From Nocardia crassostreae (GTDB lineage Bacteria > Actinomycetota > Actinomycetes > Mycobacteriales > Mycobacteriaceae), in contig NZ_BDCH01000019.1 of assembly GCF_001613405.1 (NCBI RefSeq), forward strand, positions 124,001 through 188,000: a stretch of 64,000 nucleotides of DNA, written 5' to 3'. A program made the position numbers and the translations under genes. Positions 15,841-26,429 of this stretch are shown one piece after another (position 1 is the stretch's first letter; each line of letters starts with the position of its first letter). The notes beneath the pieces are model-generated. The model saw nothing but the letters and a program-made list of their open reading frames with translations, was not told where the DNA came from and ran no database searches.

Positions 15841-18800
15841 ATGCTGGAGGTTCGCTACGCACGCGCGCCAGCTGTAACCTTCACTCGGAGAGTGTTGCGC
15901 GAGCGTCTGTCCGAGCGGTGTCGTCGGATCCCCAGGAGTTTGCCGGTGGTAGCGGGTGCGCGTGAAAGCTTCGCTCAACGGCTGACCGCACTGTTCCAGC
16001 TCGCGGGCACGCCGGTGGTCAAATCCGTGGTGCGACGGGCGAATATCGTCGGTACACCCGGTACGAGCCGGGTAACCGTGCAGCGGATCAGCGACTGGCG
16101 GCGCGGCATCGGCCTCCCCGCGACCTTCGAGTCCGTACTGCCGGTCCTCACGGTCCTCATCGACGACGTGAAGGCGCGGCCACCATCGGCGAATGCCGAT
16201 CAAACCCTGCTCGATCTTGGTCGCTGGCAGATTGCTTGGCAACAGGCCAAGGACGACCCCGGCGATACGGTCCGGCGCGTGCGTGAACCGGATCATCCGC
16301 CGTACCGGGGCCTGTCCCCGTACCGCGCCGAGGACGCTGACCTGTACTTCGGCCGCGACAATGCCCGCGAGGCGGTCGTCGACGCGATCGCGCAGGTGGA
16401 GGCGATTGCCGATATGGCACGCCTGGTGCTGGTGGTCGGCGTCTCGGGTGCGGGCAAGTCCTCGCTGCTCGCCGCGGGTTTGCAGGCGAATCCCGACGCG
16501 CGCACGCCGGTACTGATGAACCCCGGCGCGCGGCCCGGCGCAACCCTGCGCGCCGCACTCGACCGGGCACCCGACGGCACCGACGTGTTATTGCTGATCG
16601 ATCAGGGCGAGGAACTGTTCACCCTGTGCGAGAGCAGCGCCGATCGCCGAGACTTCGTCGAGGAGTTGGCGCGCATCACCGCACCCGGAGCCGCGCGGCG
16701 GGTCATCGCAGTCGTGGCCATCCGCTCCGACTTTTTCAACGACGTCATCCAGTACCCGCTGCTGGCCCAGGCGATGAAGAATGCGTCGGTCATCATCGGT
16801 GCGATGTCCGAAGCCGAACTTCGAGACGTGATCACCGGCCCGGCCCTGGCGTGCGGTCTCAAGGTGGAGCCCGCGCTCGTCGACATCATCCTGCGCGACC
16901 TGGACACCGCGACCTCCGACGACGGCAAGGCCGCACTTCTACCGCTGCTGTCTGTCGCACGTGCTCGAGTCGACCTGGTCGCACCGCCGGGGTCGGACGC
17001 TGACGCTGGCGGCCTACCGCGAGGCCGGTGAGATAGCGGGTTCGGTCGCGGCCACCGCCGAACGGGCCTGGGCCGCACTCACCGCCGACGAACAGCGTTT
17101 CGCGCGGTCGATCCTGATGACGCTCACCGTTATCGGCCCTCGTTCGATCACGCGGAATCGGGTGCCCGGCAAAGTCATGGTCGGTGAGTCCACCGACCCC
17201 GAGTTGACCGAACGGGTACTCGGCCGCCTTGTCGACGCGCGGCTGGTGATCATGCAAGACGACGAGATCGAGTTGCTGCACGAGGCGGTGCCGCGAGTGT
17301 GGCCGCGAATGGCCGAATGGGTCTCGGAGGAAAAGGAATTCGGTCCGGCCCGGCATCGCATCGAAGAGGACGCGCGTACCTGGTTCGCCGAGGGCGGGCC
17401 GAATTCGCTGCTGTATGCCGGCAAGCGCCTGGAGACCGCCGATGTGGTGACCGGCAGTGGCGGCTCGATCAATCGGATCGCCCAGGAGTTCATTGCGGCA
17501 TCGATCCATTGCCAACGTGAATTGTCTTCGCGCCGACGGATTTTCCTGTCCGCGGTAGCCCTGCTGTGCGTCGTCGCTCTGATCACGGCCACGCTGGCGT
17601 TCATCCAGCGTCGCACGGTCGTGCGCGAGCGAGTCGACGCCCAGGTCAACGCCCTGATCAACGAGTCGAAGCGGATAGAGAACTTCGACCCGGCGGCGTC
17701 GGCACGAATGGCGTTGGCGGCCTACCGGATCCGGCCCGAAAACCTCGAAACCCAGGCCCGACTGATGGCCACCCAGGCATATCCGGTGATCACCACTTCG
17801 GCCGACCGGCACGCTGGCCGGATCAACGGTCTCGCTTACGATCCGGACCGGCGGATGCTGTTCAGCGCGGGCGACGACGCGGTGATCCGGGTGTGGTCCA
17901 TCACCGACGACCACGTCCCCGTCGCCCTCGGCCCCGGATTGCGCGGCCACCAACGAGCGGTGAACTCGGTCGCTCTTGCGGCGGGCGGCGGCCTGCTCGC
18001 CAGTACCAGCGACGACGGGACCATCCGGACCTGGGATATCCGTGATCCGAGAACTCCCCGGGCCCTTGGCGCCTCGACGCTCACCGCACCGGTCACGTCG
18101 ATCACGTTCACCCGGGACGGCCACACGCTCGTCGCGGCAGGGGAAGACGGCGCGCTGTCGCTGGTCGATCTCACCGACCCCACCGCGCCGCGGACACAGG
18201 ACCACATCCCCGCCCACACCGGCGCGATCAACGCGCTGGCGATGAGTATCGACGGGACCCTGGTCGCCAGCGGTGGGGACGACCGCACCGTCCGTTTCTG
18301 GAGCATGACCGAACCGGGTCGGCTGAGTCCGATCGGCGAACCATTGGTCGCGGCGGCCAGTGCCGTGGCCGCCGTGGCGTTCGGCCCGGACGATCGCCTC
18401 ATCGCGGGGACCGAGAGCGGAACGGTGCGAATGTGGTCGCTGACGGATCGGGCCGCGCCGAGGGAATTCGGTTCACCGCAGACCGTGCACGGCGCCGCCG
18501 TCAATGCGTTGCTGTTCGGGCCGGACGGCCAGATTGCCTCCGGCAGCGCCGACGGCACGGTTTGTCTGTGGCAGCAGATGGCCTCCGGCTACCAGCCGTT
18601 CGGGCGTCCGGTCGGCGGCAACCTCGGTCCAATCTCCAGCCTGGCACTCACCACCGATACTCACCTGGTCACCGCGGGCGGGGACGGGCGGGTCCGGATC
18701 TGGACTCGCCCGGCCGCCGATATTCCCGTGGCCACCGATGGGCCGTTCACCTCGGTAGAGCTCGACGCCGCGGGGGCACGACTGGTCACCGCGAGCACCA

Positions 18801-19762
18801 ACGACCGTTTCCAGGTGTGGACGGTCACCCGGGACGCGGTCACGCCGACCAGCGATATCCAGGCCGCGCCGCCCTATCACGGTGTCCTGGCACAGATTCG
18901 TCCGGACGGCAAGGCGCTCGCCGCATCCGACTCCTCCGGCAGCAGCCTGCAACTGTGGAATCTGGCCGATCCCGCTCATCCGACTCCGTTCGGTACCCCG
19001 CTGACCACCCGCACCAAGCACTTCACCGCCACCGGTTTCACCCCGGACGGCCGGGTGCTCGTCACCGGCGACGACGACGTCTCGATCCGGCTGTGGGACG
19101 TCGGCGACCCCGCTGCGCCGCGTCCGCTCGGCACCGCCACGTCCGATGCCACCCACCACTTTCAATCGATCGCGATCGCACCCGATGGCAATCGGGTCGC
19201 CACCGGCTCCGGCGATGCCGCGATCTACCTCTGGAACATCACCGATCGACACCACCCGGTACTCGAGCGGCGACTCACCGGCCACCAGGCCCCGGTCTCG
19301 ACCCTCGTCTTCGCCGCCGACGGGCGGCACCTGTTCAGCGGCGGCGACGACGAAACCATCCGCGCCTGGAGTATCGACGACCCGGCCCACGGAGGTCCGG
19401 ACGCCGAGAAGGTCGTATACACCCCATCGGTAACCACTCTGGCGGTGGACCGCTCCGGCCGCAGATTGGCCTCCGCGGGTGTGGACCAAACCGTTCGGCT
19501 CTGGGATGTCAGCAACGCCGCCGACCCGATCCCACTCGGCCGGACGATCGCCGTCGCGCTCGGTTCGCGCTGGTTCGCCCGCTTCGACGGGACCGACGAC
19601 GAGCGCGTGATCGGCGTCTCGGACCTTGCGTCCGAACGCTGGACCATCGATCCGGCGGCGGTGGCCGACCTACTCTGCCGCACCGCACTGGCCCGAGCCG
19701 ACCGCTCGAACTCCGCCGACCAGGCACTGCTCGATACCCGTATCGAGCTGTGCCCCCGCTGA
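15841..19762 (+). pseudogene. STAND NTPase-WD40 protein gene, frameshifted
   Basis: One gene in two open frames. Part A (15841-17031) has an N-terminal HTH-like region (VTVQRISDWRRGIGLPATF) and a P-loop NTPase domain (YFGRDNAREAVVD, Walker A VGVSGAGKSSLL, Walker B VLLLIDQGEELF). Part B (16961-19762, 933 aa) continues with the winged-helix/arm region, one transmembrane helix (about 17545-17605) and a C-terminal array of about a dozen WD40-type repeats (motifs such as TRTWDI, VRIWT, IRLWDVGDPAAP). The frames join at CTGTCTGT (16948-16955); removing one CTGT restores PLLSHVLEST. Such proteins are signal-sensing ATPases implicated in conflict or signalling. ATG 15841 is uncertain; GTG 15892 is possible. 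Confidence 0.88.
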
Positions 19763-19793
19763 TTCCGATCCGAATCGGTGCGGGCGGCCCGAA

Positions 19794-20453
19794 TTACGCC
19801 CCCTTCGCAAGATCTCCTGGGCCGCTGCGGAATTCGGATGCGGACGCGCGGAGACCGGTCACCTTGTCGCGGACCTCGGAGGTGGCGCGACGAACCCGGA
19901 ACGCGGTGATCATCTCGAGGACGCCGATCACGATGAGTGCGCAACCGGCGGTCAAGACGAGGACGGCGATCGAATCGAACGGCGCCCAGATCAGCACGCC
20001 GCCACCGATGGCGACAACGATGCCGAAGAAGATCTGCCAGCCTCGACTCGGCATATTCGGGTCGGAGATCGCCGCGATCATCACGGTGAGCCCGCGGAAC
20101 AGCCAGCTGATTCCGATCCATATCGCCAGCAACAGAATCGACTCGAATGTGCTGTTGAAACAGAAGTATCCGAGCACCAGCGACAGGATGCCGCTGATGA
20201 ACGCGAGGATGCGCAGACCGGTGTCGGTATGGAGGCCGAACGCCGCGAACAGCTGAAGCAACCCGCTGGCCACCAAATAGATGCCGAATGCGACACCGGC
20301 GACGACGAGCGTCGGCCCCGGCCAGACCAGAACGACGACGCCGAGCAGCACCGATAGGACACCGGTGACAAGGATGGACTGCCATGCGCTGCGGGCCAGC
20401 TTGTTCAGCTTGTTCAGCGGCCCATCGAGAATGCTCTCTTGAATGGTTGTCAT
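19794..20453 (-). CDS. HdeD/DUF308 family membrane protein
   Basis: A 219-aa protein with six hydrophobic helices arranged as DUF308 repeats (ILVTGVLSVLLGVVVLVWPGPTL, then FISGILSLVLGY and GVVVAIGGGVLIWAP-like segments). HdeD relatives are linked to acid or envelope stress; the mechanism is not defined. ATG 20453 is chosen because GAGGAGGG lies seven bases upstream; the longer upstream frame contains no membrane features. The gene is convergent with the STAND/WD40 gene. Confidence 0.85.
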   Translation of the reverse strand: MTTIQESILDGPLNKLNKLARSAWQSILVTGVLSVLLGVVVLVWPGPTLVVAGVAFGIYLVASGLLQLFAAFGLHTDTGLRILAFISGILSLVLGYFCFNSTFESILLLAIWIGISWLFRGLTVMIAAISDPNMPSRGWQIFFGIVVAIGGGVLIWAPFDSIAVLVLTAGCALIVIGVLEMITAFRVRRATSEVRDKVTGLRASASEFRSGPGDLAKGA

Positions 20454-20914
20454 CGAAACCCTCCTCGATAGAGTGGACACTGAGAGACGATAAAGCAGAA
20501 CAAATTCTCTGACCATACGGAATAAATTCAACCCGACGTCAGTTGCATACTCGACATGTGAATCGTCCGGAAATACCACGACCTGTCCGCTGATGCCCGG
20601 CACAGCCGACCTTCCGCGAGTGCGGAGCGCCACAGTCGAGCATGTCCGAATTCACCCCGGTTTTGGACAGTCAGCCCCTCACTAATTCTCCAATTCCTGT
20701 GATCGAATGAAATTCTGCCTCCACATGGAAGCAGTAATTGAAAGTCTCGGATCGACCAACGGAGGCCGGTCCGAGATCTCCGGCAACGATGGGGTTGCCC
20801 GCACAGGCGGTGTCGCCGGTGTTCTGCCCCGGCGACACCGTCGCACGGTTTTCAATGGCGAATGACATATCCCGATTCGGTCGCCCCAGGGCTTCTTGAC
20901 GTGGAGGGTTCATC
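20454..20914. other. Intergenic region between divergent hdeD-like and esterase genes
   Basis: About 460 bases carrying the divergent promoters of the two flanking genes. I see no additional gene, repeat or clear operator in it. Confidence 0.5.
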
Positions 20915-22341
20915 ATGAGCGAATTCAAGGTCGAATGTCCGGTCGGCAATATCCGAGGCGTGCTCGTGAACGGCGTGGCCCGGTACCTCGGAATCCCGTA
21001 TGCGCCCCCCCCCCGGTGGGCCAGCGGCGATTCGCCCTGCCGGAGCCGGTCGACCGCCTCCCGGGCGAGTTCGCCGCCACCGAGTTCGGCCCGACCCCGC
21101 CCGCCTCCATGGAACTGCCCGAGCCGTACACCTACCCGACGATCGAGGGCGACAACTGGCTCACCCTGAACATCTGGACCCCGCCCGATGTCGAGCCCGG
21201 TACCGGACTCCCGGTGTACGTGTGGTTCTACGGCGGCTCGTTCGCCATGGGCAGCACGGCCCAGTCGCTGTTCGACGGCACGTCCTTCGCGCGCGACGGA
21301 GCCGTATACGTCTCGGCCAATTACCGCGTGGGCCTGGAGGGCTTCACGCACCTGCCGGATGCGCCCGACAACCGCGGCCTGCACGATCAGCTCGCCGCAT
21401 TGCGCTGGGTACAGGCGAATATCGCCTCGTTCGGCGGCGATCCGCGCCGCGTGACCATCGGCGGTGAATCGGCCGGTTCGATGAGCGTGTCCGCGCTGGC
21501 CACCACCCAGTTCGCTGGGCAGCTGTTCCACCAGGTTATCTGCGAATCGGGCATCGGTGTCGCAGTCACTTCGGAGGTAGCGGCGAAAGTCGCCGCGCCG
21601 CTGGCCATGGCCCTCGGCCTCGACCTCACGGCGAAGGCGCTGCGCGAGATGGACCCCCGCAAGTCCGCCGCGGCGGTCGCCGAGCTCATGCGCACGCTCA
21701 GTCCGCAGAACATACTCACCCTGTTCCCGCCCGTGATCGACGGCGAACTGCTCACGGACAACCCGGTGAGCCGACTCGCCAAGGGCCCGGTGCCGGTCCG
21801 CATGATCATCGGCAACAACCAGCGGGAGTCCGACTTCTGGCGAGTCTTCGGCGATTTCGTGCCGAACGATACGGCGCTCGAGGCCCTCGAGTTGATGTTC
21901 CGGCCGTTCGGCGCGACCACGATACCGGCGGCGACCTACCACTCCGAGTACGACGGCAGATTGACCCCGGCCGAGATCTTCCTGGAGCTGCTGTCGGACG
22001 CGGCGTTCGCCGCCCCCACCTACGCCGCCCAGACCGGCCAGCGGGAGAACTGCTACGCCTACTACTTCACCTGGCCGTCGAGCATCCACACCCGCAGCCC
22101 GATGCACACCCTCGACCTGGGCTTCGCCTTCGACAACATCACCGATCCCGGGTTCACGCTCTACGCGGGCGACAATGCGCCACAGGCCCTGGCCGACGAA
22201 ATGCACGGCCTATGGATGCAATTCATCAAAACCGGCGTCCCATCGGACGACTGGCACCCCTTCCGCAGCGACGACGACCTGCGCGTGTTCGGCCCACCAG
22301 CGTCGCGCAACACAACCGTCCTGAAGGCATGGACCTACTGA
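20915..22341 (+). pseudogene. Type B carboxylesterase, frameshifted at a C10 run
   Basis: ATG 20915 follows TGGAGGG at proper spacing and encodes MSEFKVECPVGNIRG...RYLGIPYA, the normal start of a carboxylesterase. After the run of ten C (21005-21014) this frame is nonsense, while another frame carries the rest to 22341. That part has the oxyanion segment VWFYGGSFAMG, nucleophile Ser in IGGESAGSMS, DNRGLHDQLAALRWV and the His region MHTLDLGFAFDN. Changing the tract length by one base in the right sense would restore a roughly 475-aa enzyme. The gene is either phase-variable, newly broken, or affected by a sequencing error in the homopolymer. Confidence 0.85.
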
Positions 22342-22432
22342 GTGCCCAACCCACCGCAAATTCGGTGTCGACACCGATCCATGAATCGAATTACCCACCC
22401 TCGCAACGATTTCGCATTGTTACCGTGGAACC

Positions 22433-22500
22433 AAAGAAGCCGCAGGTCGCTGACCTGCGGCTTCTTTCTGGGTGGTCCTAACCATGATCAACCCGAACCA
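22433..22500. repeat. Hairpin repeat copy R1
   Basis: A perfect 16-bp stem (22433-22448 and 22452-22467, AAAGAAGCCGCAGGTC arm, loop GCT), then GTGGTCCTAACC (22472-22483) and ATGATCAACCCGAACC. It may also terminate the esterase transcript. The rest of 22342-22685 holds no gene; a 14-bp palindrome CGGTGTCGACACCG lies near 22362. Confidence 0.85.
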
Positions 22501-22685
22501 CCCGACGGCGGCGGGGCCGAAACTCCGTGTCAAGCCGGTGGGCGCGCGCCGGGCAAGATCTGAAGTAGGTGGTGGCCACCAATGACACCCGGATCGCAGG
22601 TCCGTGATTGGTCGAACGTCCGGCGATGCTGACGGTCCACCATGACGCGACGGACACGGTGTGTGAACGTTCGCCTCCGCACTCC

Positions 22686-23120
22686 TCAAAGGTCGTCGGG
22701 CAGAAGCTGAAAGGCGGAGTATCGGCTCAGCGGTCTCAGGACGCGAAAGTCCCTGCGGTCCAAGGTCAGAATGCGACCAGTGTCGAAGTGATCGGCCAAC
22801 ACCACGCAGGTCGCATCAACGATATCGAGGTTGAGATCGTAGTAGGTAGAGCGGACCTCCACGGCCGAACGCAGCTGCGCCGCACCAATTTCCCCCACGA
22901 CGACACGGGTTTCCGCAATTCGATCGGCCAGCTTGCCGAGCGCCGCGTCGGCGACTTTGCGGCCGGCACGGACCGTCGCCACGTGGTGCACCTCGGTCAG
23001 CGCCAAGGGACTCACGACCAGCGCGCTCGCCGCGTCCGCCGCCCGTCGCACCGCGAAATGCTCTGGGTCGGAACGATTGAACAGCGCCAGCAGACCAGAA
23101 GTATCCGCGACAACGATCAT
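22686..23120 (-). CDS. vapC: PIN-domain toxin (VapC family)
   Basis: A 144-aa PIN-fold ribonuclease. The acidic active-site residues are visible: Asp in VVADTSGLL, Glu in ALTEVHHV, Asp in LDIVDATCVV and Asp in LTLDRRDF. Its ATG overlaps the antitoxin stop by four bases (ATGA), the usual arrangement. VapC toxins cleave tRNA or rRNA when freed from VapB. It is an addiction or defence module within the accessory island, flanked on both sides by hairpin repeats R1 and R2. Confidence 0.92.
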   Translation of the reverse strand: MIVVADTSGLLALFNRSDPEHFAVRRAADAASALVVSPLALTEVHHVATVRAGRKVADAALGKLADRIAETRVVVGEIGAAQLRSAVEVRSTYYDLNLDIVDATCVVLADHFDTGRILTLDRRDFRVLRPLSRYSAFQLLPDDL

Positions 23121-23341
23121 GCGGGCCGATTCATCGCATCATGGATATCGTCCTTGCCGATCGGACCGCCCATATCGAAGGTGTCCTCGTCCTCGACCAG
23201 CGGCTCATCCCACTGCCGGTGCCTCATCAGGTACTCCCGGACCGCATCCCGGGTGATCTCGTGCTTGGAACGCCCCTCGACCTCGGCCTGCGCTTCTAGC
23301 GCGGCCTCTTCATCGCTGGGGAATCGCATCGTCCAAGCCAT
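23117..23341 (-). CDS. vapB: VapB-type antitoxin
   Basis: A 74-aa acidic protein directly upstream of vapC. The N-terminus (MAWTMRFPSDEEAALEAQAE..., SKHEITRDAVREYL) looks like a ribbon-helix-helix DNA-binding domain, and the acidic tail (EPLVEDEDTFDMGG) would wrap the toxin. ATG 23341 has no Shine-Dalgarno sequence. TATCGT lies six bases upstream, consistent with a leaderless transcript, and a repeated GATACC (23350 region) could be the autoregulatory operator. Confidence 0.82.
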   Translation of the reverse strand: MAWTMRFPSDEEAALEAQAEVEGRSKHEITRDAVREYLMRHRQWDEPLVEDEDTFDMGGPIGKDDIHDAMNRPA

Positions 23342-23515
23342 ATGACAACGATACCATCGGTGATACCAACCCCGCCGGATTCGCAAGAACACGTTGACGG
23401 TTTACATCAACCCCCAAACGCAAGGAGCCCGCTGACCCGCAGCTCAACCAACGTCCAGCGTCTGAACCCGTGGCGCCCCTGCAATAGCCCGATCGGCCGA
23501 GTCTGCGGCCGCAGC

Positions 23516-23607
23516 GGTTCGGGTTACTACACGAATGCAACAAAGCCACAGGCCAATGACCTGCGGCTTCGCCGTGCTGTGGTCCTAACCACTGATCAAC
23601 CCGAACC
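23516..23607. repeat. Hairpin repeat copy R2 (most complete)
   Basis: A 92-bp element bounded by a perfect 10-bp inverted repeat, GGTTCGGGTT (23516-23525) and AACCCGAACC (23598-23607). Inside are ACTACACGAATGC, an imperfect stem around AAGCCACAGGCC/GACCTGCGGCTT (23543-23569), and GTGGTCCTAACC (23579-23590). The surrounding stretch 23342-23764 contains no supported gene. Confidence 0.85.
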
Positions 23608-23764
23608 ATCCTACGGCCCGGCTGTAGCGGACGTTTGCGCTCCAAATGCTGGTCGAGCTCCTGTGGTGTCCGTTGCCGTTCGTCTCAACTGTGCGCATGT
23701 CGAGCGTTTCATCGAGGCAATGAGTGAGTGACTGTCTGGTCGGGACAAGTACTCCGACCAGATC

Positions 23765-24738
23765 TTGAGTTTGGGCGAGGGGCGTCAGCTGCTCGATGCG
23801 ATCCCGCTGCTCGTGCGAGCCGACTTCGGATCGTGGTCTCGCGCGGATATCGACCGGACTCTCGCGGGGGTGGATCGGCCTGTCCAGGAGGACCGAGATG
23901 GGGTCAGGGCCGTCATGAAGACGGATACGCAGTGGTCGTCTGTGAATGCGACGGTGACGCCGAACTATTTGGATCCCAAGCGGTGGGGGTTCGGTGAGTT
24001 CTACGACTTGTCGATGACGCAGTATGCCGCACTCCGGCACAGTTGGATCGGGCGTACACGGCCGCGCTGCAAGCGTGCGTACTACTGCTCGGCGCACCAC
24101 CGCTGGTCGGTGGACCCAACGCTGTCGCAATGTGGTGCAGACCGGATATCACCATCAGACTGACGCGTTCGATCAGATACTCGTGCCTTGGCCTCAGCAT
24201 CGAGCCCACCCAACCGGCGGCCGATTACGAGCACTGGCAGTGGAAGTGCAGCGACGATTGGCAGAGTCGGGACAGCTGGCAGGTACGTCCCGATCGCAGC
24301 CGGAAGGAAGGGGCGCCGGAGTGGGGTCATCCCGAATCACCCGCGACGACATGGGAAGGCATCGACCGCATGCTCGGTGAGCTCTTCTCCTCGCTCGGCT
24401 CGGACATGCCCATACTGCGCGAGTACGTCACCGATATCGTGTGGACGATCCACAGCAGCAGCTCGGAAAGCTTTGTGCAGGGCATCTTCTCGACCAGCAA
24501 GAACACCTGCTATGTCGAGAGGTGGGACAACGATGAAAAAGTCTTCGATCAGACCTCTCCGCTGACCCTTGAAGGCAGCCAGGATGCGGCCGCCGTAACC
24601 CTGGCATTGTTACGTGAAATCGCCTCGACGCCAGAGGAACTGGAACTGAGTCAGGCGTGGACTCAAGAAGAGTGGGGGCAGCAATCCGCCCGATCCCTCT
24701 GGGCAATACGGTTCGGGTTGGAATCCCAGAGTTGCTGA
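23765..24738 (+). pseudogene. Uncharacterised actinobacterial protein, frameshifted
   Basis: Two overlapping frames make one protein. The first (from about 23765) gives LVRADFGSWSRADIDRTL, LDPKRWGFGEFYDL and MTQYAALRHSW. At about 24043 the frame shifts, and the second gives LDRAYTAALQACVLLLGAPPLVGGPNAVAMW and runs to 24738. One missing base near 24043 explains this. The layout resembles DUF6301-type proteins of Nocardia, from memory, with modest certainty. No start codon with a ribosome site is evident; an in-frame TGA at 23729 follows ATGAGTGAG, suggesting a further lesion. No function can be assigned. Confidence 0.6.
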
Positions 24739-24898
24739 CCGCGACTCGATCACTCACCCAGGGTCTAACGCCTGCTGAAGCATGCGGCCGCACACATCGG
24801 CATGAGAGCGCGTTCCAACTCCAAATCCACAGCGCCGCAGCATCGCCGATACGCTCCGGCCGTCGGCGCCGCGTGCATTACGTGTTGGCTTGTCGTTA

Positions 24899-24943
24899 CC
24901 GCAGATCGTTGACCTGCGGCTTTGAAATTTTGTGGTCCTAACC
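24899..24943. repeat. Hairpin repeat copy R3
   Basis: Stem CCGCAGATC/GACCTGCGG (24899-24907, 24911-24919, loop GTT, one mismatch), then CTTTGAAATTTT and GTGGTCCTAACC (24932-24943). The right arm has diverged. The rest of 24739-25111 shows no gene. Confidence 0.75.
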
Positions 24944-25111
24944 ATCCGCGATCGGTCGAACGTCCGGTTGCTGCGGACACCGCCCTGCCCACACGAGCGG
25001 CAGCGTATTTCGAGGACACAGCTCGACGTACCGGACGACACGTGTGATCGGCCTGGACTCGGATTTTGCGATACCTGTTGCAGACAGAACTCCGGACGGC
25101 GATCATGAATC

Positions 25112-25639
25112 ATGGGGAGTGAAGATACTATTGAATACTCTTGTGAGACTTGCGATCTGAATTTCCTATTCGAAACCCGCACCGGACTTGTGGATCGGCG
25201 CGGTCGAGCGTCAGGTGAACGATTTCGATGCGGGGTAACGGGACTGCCGGTCATCGAACCGCACACCGCGTTCGCTCGCAAACCCGCTGTGCCGCAAGGT
25301 GTTCGGGACTACGACAAGCGCCGGTCCGGCCCACTGAAGGTCGATGTCGCGGAATTCGAGTGCGCCCGATGCGGTCGCACTGCCCTGGCGAACGCAATGA
25401 CCGGATTCGTATATCCACACGAGATCCCCGGTACGGTCCACCGGTGCCAGAACTCGGAGTCGACAGTGGAAATCGTGGACGGAATCGTGCGCGGGCAACG
25501 GCTACTGAACCGGCAACAGCGCCGATTCGAGGTCGAGCGAGCGATTGTCCGACACGGAGTGGTCTGGAATAGCTGGGGCGACGGCCGGCACATCCTCGGA
25601 GGCGGACTACCTGGCCTCGGCAGGAACCGCCGCCACTGA
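25112..25639 (+). CDS. Hypothetical protein with paired CxxC motifs
   Basis: 175 aa, no family recognised. Two CxxC pairs, SCETCDLNF (about residue 10) and ECARCGRTA (about residue 85), with additional Cys in RFRCGVTG and HRCQNSES, suggest two zinc-ribbon-like modules of similar layout (CxxC...GxxxRC). That implies an internal duplication. ATG 25112 is the first start in frame; no strong Shine-Dalgarno is seen. It lies between hairpin repeats R3 and R4. Confidence 0.6.
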   Translation: MGSEDTIEYSCETCDLNFLFETRTGLVDRRGRASGERFRCGVTGLPVIEPHTAFARKPAVPQGVRDYDKRRSGPLKVDVAEFECARCGRTALANAMTGFVYPHEIPGTVHRCQNSESTVEIVDGIVRGQRLLNRQQRRFEVERAIVRHGVVWNSWGDGRHILGGGLPGLGRNRRH

Positions 25640-25779
25640 ATCGCTGGGCAGCGTTCCAAATTGCGGGCCACAGGGTTGGCGCGACGCACAGTGACGGGAC
25701 GGCCTCGAGCCGAAATCTGATTGCCCGGTACCAATCTACGAGGGATGGGCCTTGCTGCCGACGGCTTCCTCGTGCGAAT

Positions 25780-25857
25780 GGTTCGGGTTACTACACGAAA
25801 TGCGGCAAACCCGCAGGTCGATGACCTGCGGGTTTGCCGGGTTGTGGACCTAGCTGG
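25780..25857. repeat. Hairpin repeat copy R4
   Basis: GGTTCGGGTTACTACAC (25780-25796), a perfect 17-bp stem (25803-25819 and 25823-25839, loop GAT), then GTTGTGGACCTAGCTGGG, a diverged form of GTGGTCCTAACC. The flanking 25640-25963 contains no convincing gene. Confidence 0.85.
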
Positions 25858-25963
25858 GCGTTATTCCAAACGCGCTGACCTGCAGAAATTCGAATCTACC
25901 CGCGCGAAGATCGACACTGCACGGCCCTCAACACGCCCTCACGGACGCCAGAAGCCTCGCGCA

Positions 25964-26311
25964 ATGCGTCCTCGCGAACCACGCGAAATCGACCGGCGCC
26001 TCAGCCTTGCCACGATCGACGATCTCATCAACGCCTACCGCGACGGCACCTCCACCGCACAACTCTCGACGCACTTCGGCATCTCGAAGACCGCAGTCCT
26101 CACACTGCTGAACAGCCGCAAAGTCCCTAGGCGCTTCCAGTCGATACCCGCAGACCACATCGACAACATCGAACGGCTCTACCTCGCCGGCCATTCACTC
26201 GCCAGCTGCAGCCGCCTGTCCGGATTCCCCGCCAGCACCATCCGCGACGCACTCCGCCAGCGGGGCACACCCATGCGACCAGCCGGCGGCCGTCACCGCG
26301 GACCGCGTTAG
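25964..26311 (+). CDS. Resolvase-type helix-turn-helix protein
   Basis: 115 aa with two HTH segments: IDDLINAYRDGTSTAQLSTHFGISKTAV and IERLYLAGHSLASCSRLSGFPASTIRDALRQRG. The pattern matches the C-terminal DNA-binding region of serine recombinases, without the catalytic domain. It is either a stand-alone regulator or the tail of a decayed recombinase. ATG 25964 precedes the conserved part; the frame stays open upstream through repeat R4, so the start is not firm. It points to mobile DNA. Confidence 0.6.
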   Translation: MRPREPREIDRRLSLATIDDLINAYRDGTSTAQLSTHFGISKTAVLTLLNSRKVPRRFQSIPADHIDNIERLYLAGHSLASCSRLSGFPASTIRDALRQRGTPMRPAGGRHRGPR

Positions 26312-26429
26312 CGCGACGTCCTCTCGGCGTGTCGACACGCCGACTCATGGATCTCATTTCCAACCACAGCAGTCGATTAGCAATCACCTTCCCGAATCGA
26401 CGCACCGTGACACCGTCCAGGGACCCGAC

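Noticed and set aside
21005..21014. Programmed ribosomal frameshifting at the C10 run
   Set aside because: Possible in principle, but no downstream stimulatory structure was identified; length polymorphism or sequencing error is simpler.
22433..25857. Integron attC sites
   Set aside because: The repeats are hairpins between genes, but GTTAGGA/TCCTAAC does not satisfy the GTTRRRY/RYYYAAC boxes and no integron integrase is present.
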